A stretch of 64,000 nucleotides of DNA from Cranoglanis bouderius (lineage: Eukaryota; Chordata; Actinopteri; Siluriformes; Cranoglanididae): contig CM042540.1 of NCBI GenBank assembly GCA_023630585.1, positions 22,672,074 to 22,736,073 on the forward strand, written 5' to 3'. Below are positions 46,490 through 56,768 of the stretch, piece after piece. Made by a program: the position numbers and the translations under genes. Every line of letters begins with the position of its first letter. Position 1 is the first letter of the stretch. The notes below the pieces were generated by a model. The model had not been told where the DNA came from. It made no database searches and worked only from the letters and a program-made list of their open reading frames with translations.

Positions 46490-47010
46490 TGATTTTGAGC
46501 CAACTTTTCTTGTGCTTTTGAGTCATTAGTGGTGTATGTCTTGGAGTTCTGGCATGGAATCCTTCTGTGTTTAGTACATGCCATACTGTGCTCACTGAAA
46601 CCTCAGTGCCTGTTGCCACCAAGTCTTGCTGCGGGTCTTTTGCAGTCACTCGAGGGACTTTCACAACCTGCCTTCTCAGAAATCTGGTTGCAGCCATTGA
46701 TAGCTTCCTTTTTCTGCACCGTCCAGGGATTTCATGTATTTTCTGCCCCTAGCCAGTTCAGGTATTTCATGTGTTCCAGCTCAAGCACACCTGGTGCAAC
46801 TAATGAAGCCTTTGATTAGTTGCATCAAGTGTGCTTGAGACAACACCTGTTTTGCATATTTGTGCTGTTGTGAGGGATTCTATTCAGGGGGTTGAATAAT
46901 TTTAAACTGGAGGTCATTATAAGTTGCATTTTCAGTTGAATTTGGGGAAACCACTTGAAGCATTCATTGTGTTGAACTATTTTTTGTGAGTAGCATTTGA
47001 TATACTGCAT
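46490..47010 (-). mobile_element. Tc1-like fragment (family O)
   Basis: Minus-strand frame 46697-46464 (MAATRFLRRQVVKVPRVTAK, DLVATGTEVSVSTVWHVLN) matches the HTH region of the transposase at 62639-63514; the arm to about 47000 matches its inverted end. Confidence 0.8.
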
Positions 47011-47066
47011 CTTCCTATCATGTTTCATGTCGAAATGCTTTATAGTTTAGGGTGCGTGATTTGTTT

Positions 47067-47320
47067 TAGCGAAGAAGAAGAAGAAGAAGAAGACAAAGAC
47101 GAAGAAGAAGAAGAAGAAAAATCCTAACAAAAACAATAGGGAAAAACCCTACAAAAACAACCCTTAAAATCCTAACAATTACAATAGGGTTACAAGCACT
47201 TTATGCTTGTATCCCTAATAATAAAAATCTTAACAAAGGTTCCAGCACCTTCCAGGACCCATAAATATAGCAGCAAGTGGCAATCTGCAGGGTCCAAGCA
47301 CTGAAATGATTTTGATGTAA
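47067..47320. repeat. (GAA)n tract and dispersed repeat
   Basis: GAA units to 47119, then aaaaatcctaacaaaaacaa and taaatatagcagcaagtggc, as at 37015-37190. Confidence 0.8.
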
Positions 47321-47536
47321 TTCAGACCAACACCCGACCTTTGACGACAGCTCAATGGGTACTTCTCAAATGGAAGGCTAGTGAGGCTGCGTCTTTCCTA
47401 GAACAGTCCTTCTGAGGCTTCTAGGCTAGACTCTTCCTCAGCATTGAATGCTAGAATGAGACGTGCACCCGATGTGCCACGGCGAGGGGAAAGTAAAGCT
47501 GAGACCCACTGGAGCCACTGGGAAGGCGATGTAGTA

Positions 47537-47788
47537 GACCTAGGACACGAGGAGACAAAACACGGTGAGCACATAGAAATACAACAAGGGAAACCAACAC
47601 AGAATACCGCTGAGAAACAAAACGCGAGTGGAGCCAGAAGTGCACCGCACTGAAAGCCGGAACAATCTGGCGAAGAGTGACTGAGGAACCGGGGTATTTA
47701 TACACTGCTTATGAGACGAGTTGATGAGGAGCAGGTGAGACCGCTGATTCAGCCATGGAGTGCCATGCCCAGGAACACGTACACACAC

Positions 47789-47829
<41 letters not shown>

Positions 47830-47880
47830 ACTGGAAACGTGGGGAAGAGGAAGATGCGGAGCTCGACCCGGACCATGACA
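47537..47880 (-). mobile_element. LTR-like repeat fragment (TGTCATGG type)
   Basis: Related to 24411-24715: cacgaggagacaaaacac, ccggggtatttataca and gacccggaccatgaca in the same order. Contains a (GA)n run at 47792-47825. Confidence 0.5.
47792..47825. repeat. (GA)n microsatellite
   Basis: Uninterrupted GA dinucleotides. Confidence 0.9.
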
Positions 47881-47949
47881 AAATAAGACTGAAAAGTTTA
47901 TAGAATATTCAAGTAACACCATTTTGGAGGATCAGGTTAATTCACCATT

Positions 47950-48775
47950 TTGGAGGATCAGGTTAATTCAATACGAAACTCTATTATGCAAGGGGGAAGC
48001 CACTACATCAGATGGACTGAAAGGCAGTGGAAAGGTGTGCTGTGGTCAGATGAGTCCATGTTTCAGCTTGTTTTCGGGAAAAATGGATGTCAAGTTCTCT
48101 GTGCCAAAGATGAAAAAGACCAACCAGACTGTTATAAGCGAAAGGTGCAAAAGCCAGCATCTGCGATGGTATGGGGGTGCATCAGTGTGCACAGCATGGG
48201 TGACTTGTATATGTGTGAAGGTACCATTGATGTGGAGGCGTATATTGGAATTTTAGTGAGACATATGCTGCCATCAAGGCAATGTCTTTTCCCAAGTAGT
48301 CCATGGTTATTTCAGCAGAACAATGCCAGGCCTCATTCTGCACATGCTACAACAGCGTGGCTTCGTAGACACAGAATGCGTGTGCTTGACTGGCCTGCCA
48401 GCAGTCCAGATCTGTCTCCTTTGTCGCATCATGAAGAGGAGAATCAGACAATGGCGACCAAGGACCGTTGAGCAGCTGAAGTCTTGTATTAAGCAAGAAT
48501 GGGCAAAAATTCCACTTGCAAAACTGCAACAACTAGTATCCTCAGTTTCCAAACGATTTAAAAGTGTAATTAAAAGGAAGGGTGATGTAACACAGTGGTA
48601 AACATGCCTCTGTCCCAACCTTTTTTTGAGTCAAACCTAAATTTGTACAATTAACTTGGTCAGTGAAAACATTGAATATTTTTTCTTTGTACTTTTGTCA
48701 GTTAAAGTTTCAAGAGACTTGACAAACCACAGATTTTTGTTTTTATTGCATTTTAGTGGAAATGGGGTTTGCAGA
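47950..48775 (+). mobile_element. Tc1-like fragment (E-related), C-terminal half
   Basis: Starts inside the transposase after a 28-bp local duplication (ccattttggaggatcaggtt twice, 47919-47967). Right tip ends ggaaatggggtttgcag. Confidence 0.75.
47985..48601 (+). pseudogene. Tc1-like transposase fragment (E-related)
   Basis: VLWSDESMFQLVFGKNG (first Asp), SAMVWGCISVHSMGDLY, then WLFQQNNARPHSAHATTA where the second Asp is Asn. After SPDLSP a frameshift replaces the Glu motif. The end VIKRKGDVTQW matches the copy at 41262. Confidence 0.8.
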
Positions 48776-49379
48776 TTAATTTGGTTTAAGCCAAGGAATA
48801 AGAAAGATTATTCTTTCTTATTCTTTGAATATTCAATTCACTTCCATTACAAATTCCTCTGTCATATTTTAAACAGTTTTACACAATAATAAAGGCCTTC
48901 ATTTGGAATGTTAAATGGCCCCACATCAACTGACCAAGGGGTTTAGGCTCGCCAAAATGATTATATTATTATGATGTTTTCTCTTTAATACACCTTTCAC
49001 ACTGGTCATTTCCTTCAGTGAGGGCACTGTGTTGGTCATGATGCACTTGCCTCACTTCAGCCACTTCAATACCTTTCTGTTAAGCTGTCTCAACATATGA
49101 AATCACACCCCATAGTCTCACATTCAGAGTGTTCAACATAAATCCATATCTCAATGCCTCATCAAGTATTTGGTCAATGCCTCATCAAGTATTTGCATTG
49201 ATAAGACCCTTTCTTATGGAAGGAGTGGCTAGTCACAGGAATTGTAACACTTGGTTGATTTAAATATTTGGATGAATTGGTTCATCAATTAAGGATAGCT
49301 AGATGTCAATTTTGGAGATATTTACAGATGTGACATTTATTATGCAAAGTATTTGGATTAAATTGGCAGTCCCAACAAC
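48776..49379. other. Intergenic stretch, no gene seen
   Basis: Includes a local repeat of tcaagtatttg near 49162-49195. No coding frame is recognised. Confidence 0.5.
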
Positions 49380-49990
49380 CATCTGACATATGGGGAAAAG
49401 TACTTGCAGGATTTGTTAAAGGTCACAAAGCCTCAGTGTATTATACTATGCTATTACAAAACATTAGTAATAAAGCTCTTTTAGCTGTTGAAAGAGTGTG
49501 GGAAAGGGACTTAAACATAATACTACAGGAAGAGGAATATAATAGGATATGCTGTAACACTAAAGATTTGTCAAGAGATCTTATTTAATTTAAGATCCTA
49601 CACAGATTCTTCAGGCCTCCTAGCAGACTATACAGAATGGGTCTAAAGAATACAACATAAAGCTGACAATGTGAAGCAGAGGAAGGAGAGCTTATTCATG
49701 CTCGATGGTGCTGCCCTAGAATCCAAGAATTTTGGATGCTAATTCACAAGTATATTTCTGAAGTCCTCAGACCTCAGTTCTCCTTTTTCTCTAGACTATA
49801 TGTCTTGTGAGATCCATCTGTCATTAATAGTTGACAAGTACCATAAGAATTGGCTACAGACTAGTATAATGGTAGGCAGGCAAATTATTCTTAGAGGATG
49901 GAGGAGGGAAGAAGACCATCATTTCAAGAACGGGCTGCAGAGATGGGCAAAGTGGCAGCATACGAAAAACTCTCATATAAAATGTTTGGT
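49380..49990 (+). pseudogene. L1-like ORF2 C-terminal remnant
   Basis: Frame pieces NKALLAVERVWERDLN, ELIHARWCCPRIQEFWMLIH, and after a shift GRQIILRGWRREEDHHFKNG match the C-terminal region of fish L1-type ORF2 proteins, including the CPRIQ-x-FW zinc-region wording. Stops and frameshifts throughout. Confidence 0.6.
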
Positions 49991-50053
49991 AGATTGGATA
50001 CATAGCTGCGTAAACGTAAGCCTAAATTGTTTACTGAGGACACATGCACGTGC

Positions 50054-50057
50054 ACAC

Positions 50058-50109
<52 letters not shown>

Positions 50110-50112
50110 ACA
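50054..50112. repeat. (CA)n microsatellite
   Basis: CA dinucleotides with a few G and A interruptions. Confidence 0.95.
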
Positions 50113-50179
50113 CTTAAGGAAGTCATCCAGAAAATAATTTTTAATCAAAGAGGGCATCAAGAAAATCATTCAACTTGAT

Positions 50180-50960
50180 CAAGTACAGTCAGAAAGTACA
50201 TACTCTTTCAATTCTATGTTTTTATTTATTGCCCTGATAATAAAATAACAATTGTGTGGTCCTCACCATACAAAACAACCGAAATAACAATTGTGTGGTC
50301 CTCACCAACTTTTATAAACAAACAAATAGCCTCAGGTGACAAAAGAAAACACAACAGAGTTCAATATGTTCTTTTTATTTATTTATTTTTTCCAAAAAAG
50401 CTAATTAACATTAAGAAACTAAGGAAAATAAGTACACCCTATAATTCAGTAACATGTAGAAACAATAACAGCAATTAGCAACAATAACTTGAAGTATTTT
50501 CTGTAGGAGTTTATTAGTGTCTCACATCATTTAAGAGAAATTTTGGCCCACTCTTCTTTACAACATTGCTTCAGTTCATTGATGTTTGAGGACATTTGTT
50601 TATGCACAGCTCTCTTAAGATCCCACCACAGCATCTCAGTGGGGTTGAGGTCTGGACTTTGACTTGGCCATTCCAACACCTTGATTTTTTTCTTCTTTGA
50701 CCATTCAGAGATCAATTTGCTGGTGTGCTTGGGATCATTGTCCTGTATGACCAAATTTTGGTCCAGCTTAAACTGCTGGACAGATGGCCTCACAAGAACA
50801 TTTTGGCATAGTGTTCATCGTGGTCTCAATGACAGCAAATTTCCCAGGTTCCATAGCTGCAAAAAAATGCAAATCATCACCCCTCCATCACCATGCTTGA
50901 CAGTTGATAGGAGGTTTATGGTGTGCCTCAAGTGGTACTTATAGGGGTTGGCTGTGTAGG
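50180..50960 (-). mobile_element. Tc1-like fragment (family L), C-terminal part
   Basis: Left arm begins near agtacagtcagaaagtacat with a short local duplication of caattgtgtggtcctcacca (50249-50308). Confidence 0.7.
50527..50793 (-). pseudogene. Tc1-like transposase C-terminal fragment
   Basis: VIQDNDPKHTSKLISEW carries the second Asp and SPDLNPTEMLWWDLKRAV the Glu; 34 residues separate them, the classical DD34E spacing. The N-terminal part is reduced to short traces to 50950. Confidence 0.85.
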
Positions 50961-51228
50961 GAAAATTAGCTTTCCTTTTGTTAGATTGAGCTCAAAAGGG
51001 GGAAATGTGCAAACTTAATATTTCAACCGCTGATCAACTATTCGTCCAGTAGGATATTACCCTGTGGCCACTGGTAATAATATCCTGATGTTAAACATGA
51101 ATTATGAGCACAGTAACAAGATTGGAGAACTTAAGGCAATAAATCATAAATATAGACAAGAGACACTTGCAATTAAAATCAGATGGGACTTTATTAAACT
51201 ATTCTAATACACAAAACTAACCTAACAC
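50961..51228. other. Flank of the second LTR element
   Basis: No gene. It continues on the other side of the insertion from 55181; the pre-insertion repeat is not identified. Confidence 0.4.
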
Positions 51229-52116
51229 TGTTACGACCCGTGGGGTAAGGGTGAGAAGCAGGATGCATTTGCAGCGGAAAGTGATCAGTTTATTAGGAAC
51301 AGTTCAAACAATAACAAACATAAAAGACTCCATCCAACATAAATGCATGAACAAAAATGTCACCGTAATCCCAAAATGATATTATACTTGACCGTAGAGG
51401 AAGTAATCCAAAAAGGGTACAGTAATCCAAAAGAAACGAAACACAGTAATCCACAATGGGTAGAAAATCCGGAAAACACAGGGATATACACGCTAGGCTA
51501 GACGGTGGTCTGGAAACCACGAACTACGAGCTAAGGAAGAAGAACCCGAGGCTAGAAAGGTGGTCTGGAAACCATGAATGATGAGCTAAGGAAATAAACG
51601 TGCACGGCTAGAAGGTGGTCTGGAAACCATGGGAAAAGAGCTAAGGGAAAAAGAACGCGAGGCTAGAAAGGTGGTCTGGAAACCACGAATGACGGGCTAA
51701 GGAAATAAACGCACATGGCTAGAAGGTGGTCTGGAAACCACGGGAAAAAAGCTAAACTAAACTAACGCTACGCTAAAGCTAATCTAAAGCTAATACTCCG
51801 CGCTGAAGAGGAAACGGAGTGGCGTATTTAAACACGTCCAAATCACTTACACCTGGCATCAATACATGAACAAATGAGGAGGCGGAGACATGACACGAAT
51901 GAAAACAAACGCACATGGGGAAACACAGGAGGCGGAGACATGACATGAACGAAAACATGAGTACACATGGCAGAGATAAACAAAACGTGAGTTCATAAAT
52001 AAAACGTCCATCAGAGAGTTTTTGAATAGCGCTGGAATGTGCGCAATGGAATGCGGAAGCATGCCACTCGCTACTCCTTGCAGCATAGCGAGAATTAGAG
52101 AAGGGGAAACCTAACA
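51229..52116 (-). repeat. LTR (3' LTR of copy 2)
   Basis: Begins tgttacgacccgtggggtaa and ends gggaaacctaaca on the plus strand. Contains repeats built on aaggtggtctggaaaccac at about 51505-51740. Confidence 0.88.
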
Positions 52117-52281
52117 GAATCCACCCGAGGCGTGGCTCCCGAAGCGTGGCTCCCGAAGCGCCACAAGTTCCATCCACTTTGGTGGACCTGGGCCACCTGG
52201 GCAGGATCCTAACCTCTGCCCTCCAGGACCTGAGGCTGGTTATGTCCAGTGTCCCGTAACCAGAGCAGAGTGTGTTGTGCT

Positions 52282-52500
52282 TGGAAACAGACTTCGAGAA
52301 GGGCTTGGAAACAGACTTCGAGAAGGGCTTGGAAACAGACTTCGAGAAAGACTTGGAAACAGACTTCGAGAAAGACTTGGAAACAGACTTCGAGACAGAC
52401 TTGGAAACAGACTTCGAGACAGACTTGGAAACAGACTTCAAGACAGACTTGGAAACAGACTTCAAAACAGACTTGGAAACAGACTTCGAGACTGGACAGA
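52282..52500. repeat. 24-bp minisatellite
   Basis: About nine units of cttggaaacagacttcgaga with a three- or four-base variable tail. All three plus frames and one minus frame stay open, so the long frames here are a by-product of the repeat. It lies downstream of the Gag-like stop codon. Confidence 0.9.
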
Positions 52501-52513
52501 GAACTCGGTTAGA

Positions 52514-54394
52514 CTAAAAACCATACACAAATTCAAAAACTTGGTTGGAAACAGCATTGGAAATTAAATTGGAGACAGGGCTGGAGACAGAGGAGGAGAC
52601 AGAGGAGTGAGCTGGGTTGGAAACAGAGCTGGAACCAGAGCTGAGAGTTAAATCAGCCTCTGAACTGAGAAGGAGAGCAAAAACATATCCAGAAATTAAA
52701 CCAATGTAGCTAGCAACAAAATCAGGAACTGGACTTGGAACCGGACTAGGAACTGGACTAGGAACAGGGTCGGAACCTGGACTTGGACATGGAACTGAAC
52801 TAGGAACTGGGCTAGGAACAGGGTCGGAACCTGGACTTGGACATGGAACTGAACTAGGAACTGGGCTAGGAACAGGGTCGGAACCTGGACTTGGACATGA
52901 AACTGAACTAGGAACTGGACTAGGAACAGGGTGGGAACCTGGACTTGGACATGGAACTGAACTAGGAACTGGACTAGGAACAGGGTCAGAAACTGGACTT
53001 GGACATGAAACTGAACGAGGAACTGGACGAGGAACTGGACTGGAACTGGGAACGGGAGCAGGACTGGGAACAGGATTGGGAGCAGGACTGGGAACAGGAC
53101 TGGGAACCTGACTGGGAACCTGACTGAGAACTGGATCAGAGATTGGCCTTGGAATAGGGCAAAAATCTGGACATGGACTAGGAGTAGGGCAGGAACCTGG
53201 ACATGGACTGGGACATGGACTAGGACTCGGACAGTAACCTGAACCTGGACTCAATTTTGCGCTAAAACATGGGCTAGGACTTGGAACGGAGGTCATCCCT
53301 TGGACCTCGGACATGGACTGAGCTTGAGAGGAGGTCATCCCATGGACCTCAGACATGGACTGAGCTTGAGAAGAGGCCATCCCGTGGGCCTCTGACATGG
53401 ACAGGGCAGGAGTGGAGGTTTCTTCTTGAACCTCTGACGAGAACACGGCTTGGGTGGAGGTCTCCTCGTGGACCTCTGGTGTAAGCAGGCCAGGAGAGGT
53501 GGTTTCCTCTTGAATCTCTGGCTGCAGCTTGGGGCTGGAGGTCGCCACGTTAACCTCCATGAGCAGCTCCGCTGTGGAGACCTTCTGCTGGGCCTCCGGC
53601 TGGAGCTCGGGGCTGGAGGTCGCCATGTTAACCTCCAGGAGCAGCTCCCTTGAGGATGCCTCCTGCTGGGCCTCCTGCTGGAGCTCGGGACTGGAGGTCG
53701 CCACGTTAACTTCCTGTGGTAGCTCCGTGGAGGAGACTTCCTGCTGGGTCTCCGGCTGGAGCTCTGAGGGTGCCCTCCTGTGGAGCCGCTTATGCACCCG
53801 CCAGCTGCCCTTGAAACAGCTTTGGGAGCAGAAGTATCTGCTCCTTACTCCCTGGTTCCTGCAGGTGGGACACTGCAGGATGGCTGGTCGGGTGCATCCC
53901 TCGGTGGCACACTCCTGGGTTGGGGGATGAGAGGTGTAGGCCGCCACGTTAGCCCGCTTACTCTCATAGTACTCCAGGAATGTTTGACTAGGTCGGTCGC
54001 CCAGACGATCCTTCCCCAAAAAGTTCCTGAGGTTGGGTTGGAAGTCTGGGCTTCCGAACACCTGGACCAGTAGATGCACAAAGCCCGAAACTGTCTGGAG
54101 CTTCGTGGATCTACTGACGAGGTGAAGCTCCGCCCATTGGCGAGCAGAGCCGACCAGACGAGAGAGGAGGAACCCCAACCACTCCTCCTCGTCAGGTTTG
54201 GGGTCCTCCAAACTCAAAAAATAAATTTGAGCCTGCAAAAAAAAACATTGATGCCAAGTGGCAAAGCCATCGAACTCATCAGGAGGATAGATGAAAGTCC
54301 ACTGAGGGAAAAACATAGAATTAATTGCAGGCATTTTCATTGTGGCGTGACATAGCGTGGCGTGGCGTGGCATTGCTTTCCCCGCTGCATCCAT
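52514..54394 (-). CDS. Gag-like protein fused to MetAP1-type zf-C6H2 finger, intact
   Basis: 626 codons from the ATG at 54394, just inside the upstream LTR; the frame is open a further 19 codons into the LTR, but copy 1 also supports MDAAGK as the start. Residues about 40-155: Gag-like helical region (QAQIYFLSLEDPKPDEEEW, GSARQWAEL). Residues 162-205: zinc finger with Cys 162, 167, 175, 178, 189, 193 and His 201, 205. Its spacing and words (LQCPTC, YFCSQSCFKGSW) match the N-terminal zf-C6H2 of methionine aminopeptidase 1, which in the enzyme aids ribosome association. Residues about 210-375: Ser/Glu-rich repeats. The remainder: Pro/Ser/Val repeats. A usual Gag has a CCHC knuckle here instead. 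RNA or ribosome binding by this finger is inference. No membrane segment or protease motif. Confidence 0.8.
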   Translation of the reverse strand: MDAAGKAMPRHATLCHATMKMPAINSMFFPQWTFIYPPDEFDGFATWHQCFFLQAQIYFLSLEDPKPDEEEWLGFLLSRLVGSARQWAELHLVSRSTKLQTVSGFVHLLVQVFGSPDFQPNLRNFLGKDRLGDRPSQTFLEYYESKRANVAAYTSHPPTQECATEGCTRPAILQCPTCRNQGVRSRYFCSQSCFKGSWRVHKRLHRRAPSELQPETQQEVSSTELPQEVNVATSSPELQQEAQQEASSRELLLEVNMATSSPELQPEAQQKVSTAELLMEVNVATSSPKLQPEIQEETTSPGLLTPEVHEETSTQAVFSSEVQEETSTPALSMSEAHGMASSQAQSMSEVHGMTSSQAQSMSEVQGMTSVPSPSPCFSAKLSPGSGYCPSPSPCPSPCPGSCPTPSPCPDFCPIPRPISDPVLSQVPSQVPSPVPSPAPNPVPSPAPVPSSSPVPRPVPRSVSCPSPVSDPVPSPVPSSVPCPSPGSHPVPSPVPSSVSCPSPGSDPVPSPVPSSVPCPSPGSDPVPSPVPSSVPCPSPGSDPVPSPVPSPVPSPVPDFVASYIGLISGYVFALLLSSEADLTLSSGSSSVSNPAHSSVSSSVSSPVSNLISNAVSNQVFEFVYGF

Positions 54395-54411
54395 TTTTTG
54401 GCAGAGTATTC

Positions 54412-55180
54412 TGTTATGACCCATGGGGTAAGGGTGAGAAGCAGGATGCATTTGCAGGGAAAAGTGGTCAGTTTATTAGGAACAGTTCAAACAATAACAA
54501 ACATAAAAGACTCCATCCAACATAAATGCAAGAACAAAAATTTCACCGTAATCCCAAAATGATATTATACTTGACCGTAGAGGAAGTAATCCAAAAAGGG
54601 TACAGTAATCCAAAACAAATGAAACACAGTAATCCACAATGGGTAGAAAATCCGGAAAACACAGGGATATACACGCTAGACTAGACGGTGGTCTGGAAAC
54701 CACGAACTACGAGCTAAGGAAGAAGAACGCGAGGCTAGAAAGGTGGTCTGGAAACCATGAATGACGAGCTAAGGAAATAAACGTGCACAGCTAGAAGGTG
54801 GTCTGGAAACCACGGGACAAAAAGCTAAACTAAACTAACGCTAAGCTAAAGCTAATACTCCGCGCTGAAGTGGAAACAGAGTGGCGTATTTAAACACATG
54901 TCCAAATCACTTACACCTGACATCAATACATGAACAAATGAGGAGGCAGAGACATGACACGAACGAAAATAAACACACATGGGGAAACACAGGAGGCGGA
55001 GACATGACGTGAACGAAAACATGAGTACACATGGCAGAGGTAAACAAAACGTGAGTTCATGAATAAAACGTCCATCGGAGAGTTTTTGAATAGCGCTGGA
55101 ATGTGCGCAATGGAATGCGGAAGCATGCCACTCGCTACTCCTTGCAGCGTAGCGAGAATTAGAGAAGGGGAAACCTAACA
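54412..55180 (-). repeat. LTR (5' LTR of copy 2)
   Basis: Begins tgttatgacccatggggtaa and ends gggaaacctaaca. Shorter than the partner by about 120 bp through loss of tandem units. Confidence 0.88.
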
Positions 55181-55188
55181 AACACACA

Positions 55189-55220
<32 letters not shown>

Positions 55221-56768
55221 AAGAAGAGGGGTTAAAATAGCTTTGACGGAGAATGAATGGCTCCCTAGTTTTAACACCATACACTGTTCTTAGACCTCGA
55301 CCTGAATCTACCATCAACAATTATTTTAAGTTTCGCTCCGTTATAGAAGGGCTCTATTCAATACACCAGCTTCAACTGAGACCTGGAGGTGCTTACTTGT
55401 GTTTCTGGTTGGCAGCGAATCGTCAGAGGTCTGGTTGCTTTGAGAGACATCTAGGAAGATCAATCAAAATGATGAATGGAGTGGAGTCTCGTGGCGGCGG
55501 TTCCTCTGGTTCTTTCATGACTAGAGTTAGGAAGCCTTGCAGGAACCGGCTCACACCGATGTTGATTGCGGAGTACTCTTGCAGATGCTAGGTGAAGAGA
55601 GAGAACTCCTGAAGAGGTTGAGTGGAGAACTCCCAGAAGATGTTGGTAGAAGAGACCTCCTTAAGATGTGGCTTGAAGAAGACTCTTGCAGCTGTTAGTT
55701 GATTCGGGCTCCCCAAAGATGTTGATTAGGGAGAACTTACTGGAAGTGTTGGTAGAAGAGAACTCCTTAAAATGTGGCTTGAAGAAGACTCTTGCAGCTG
55801 TTGTTAGTTGATTGAAGTTCCCCGAAGATGTTGATTGGGGAGAACTTGCTGGAACTGTTGGTAGAAGAGAATTCATTGTTTCCATGATGTCCAAGGGTTT
55901 TAACTCTTCCTAGCTGGGTGGAACCCGAAGGGTTCTGCTCCAATCAGCAGGAAGTTAGGGCTGGTGCAGCTACGTTCTCCGCCCATGACTTTATTCAGTC
56001 CATTGTCTTTGTGGTCACATAATTTCATGCCTTCCCTTTTCTTCGTTTGATAGAGTGTGGATCAAAATTTTAGTTCCAACCGTTGGTACATATACCTAAC
56101 AATGTTCTTCCCGATTTTCCTTGCTCTCATCTTCCAGGAAATTACTCAAAGAACACACACATACCAAACAAGACATACGTTAGCTGCCATTATCACATTA
56201 CTAGTACTCAATCACACACCTTTATTCATAATCAGTCATACTCACGCATGTTAAACAATAAAATGTCTTAATGCAACTTTGTGGTTACAAGCATGATAAT
56301 TACAGGGTAAGACATGGAAGAAACTAGTCAATTTCAGTTGTTATTGTATTATTCTTGCAGTCCTTGGTCCTTTAGAATTATATGAGGTGTCCTGATGCAG
56401 TTTGTGTGACCGGTGTGATAAAGACGGAGAACTGGGTAAGAGAACAAAGAGCCTCATCTGTGTTGATTGTCCTTAGGGCCTGTCTGGATGAGTCACCACC
56501 CTTTTCCCAAAGTTATCAGCTGAGGGTCAGGGCTTTCATCCTGTAGGCCAGACACCATGTCTCGGCCAGTGGCCTAGATCAATGAGTTTCAAGAGAGGTT
56601 CGCTAATCTTTGAGGAATAATCCATTTTTCACAGGATAGTGAGAACCCAGCACTCAGACATGAGCTGTACTTTGCTTGGTGCCCCAAAGTCTGCACATGA
56701 GGGATCATGATTTAAGGCTTATGTGATGGGTGATCTTATGCTGCTTGTGCGCCGAGGTCCTACAGCTG
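55181..56768. other. Unresolved repeat region, no gene
   Basis: Begins with a CA run (55181-55221). A direct repeat lies at 55644-55870. Frames at 55253-55591 (+) and 55661-55894 (-) are unrecognised. It may be part of an LTR element whose other flank is 50961-51228. Confidence 0.45.
55644..55870. repeat. Tandem repeat of about 113 bp
   Basis: Two units, each with gttggtagaagag, atgtggcttgaagaagactc, ttgcagctgtt and ccc(c/a)gaagatgttgatt-like text; a third partial unit begins at 55858. Confidence 0.8.

Larger units (their letters stand above)
51229..55180 (-). mobile_element. Non-autonomous LTR retrotransposon, Gag-zf-C6H2 type, copy 2
   Basis: Flanked by AACAC at 51224-51228 and 55181-55185. 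LTRs at 51229-52116 and 54412-55180; the right one has fewer internal repeat units. The internal region of about 2.3 kb holds only the fused Gag-like frame and a 24-bp minisatellite. No pol domain. The purine tract beside 52117 is poor compared with copy 1. Confidence 0.87.

Noticed and set aside
49800..50117. Frame of 105 codons ending in a Thr-His run
   Set aside because: Overlaps the L1-like remnant out of frame and ends in the (CA)n microsatellite.
51779..52465. Minus-strand frame of 228 codons made of Ser-Lys-Ser-Val repeats
   Set aside because: Generated by the 24-bp minisatellite and running into the LTR; it lies after the Gag-like stop and has no counterpart in copy 1.
55253..55591. 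Frame of 112 codons on the plus strand
   Set aside because: No recognised domain; composition and context fit unresolved repeat sequence.
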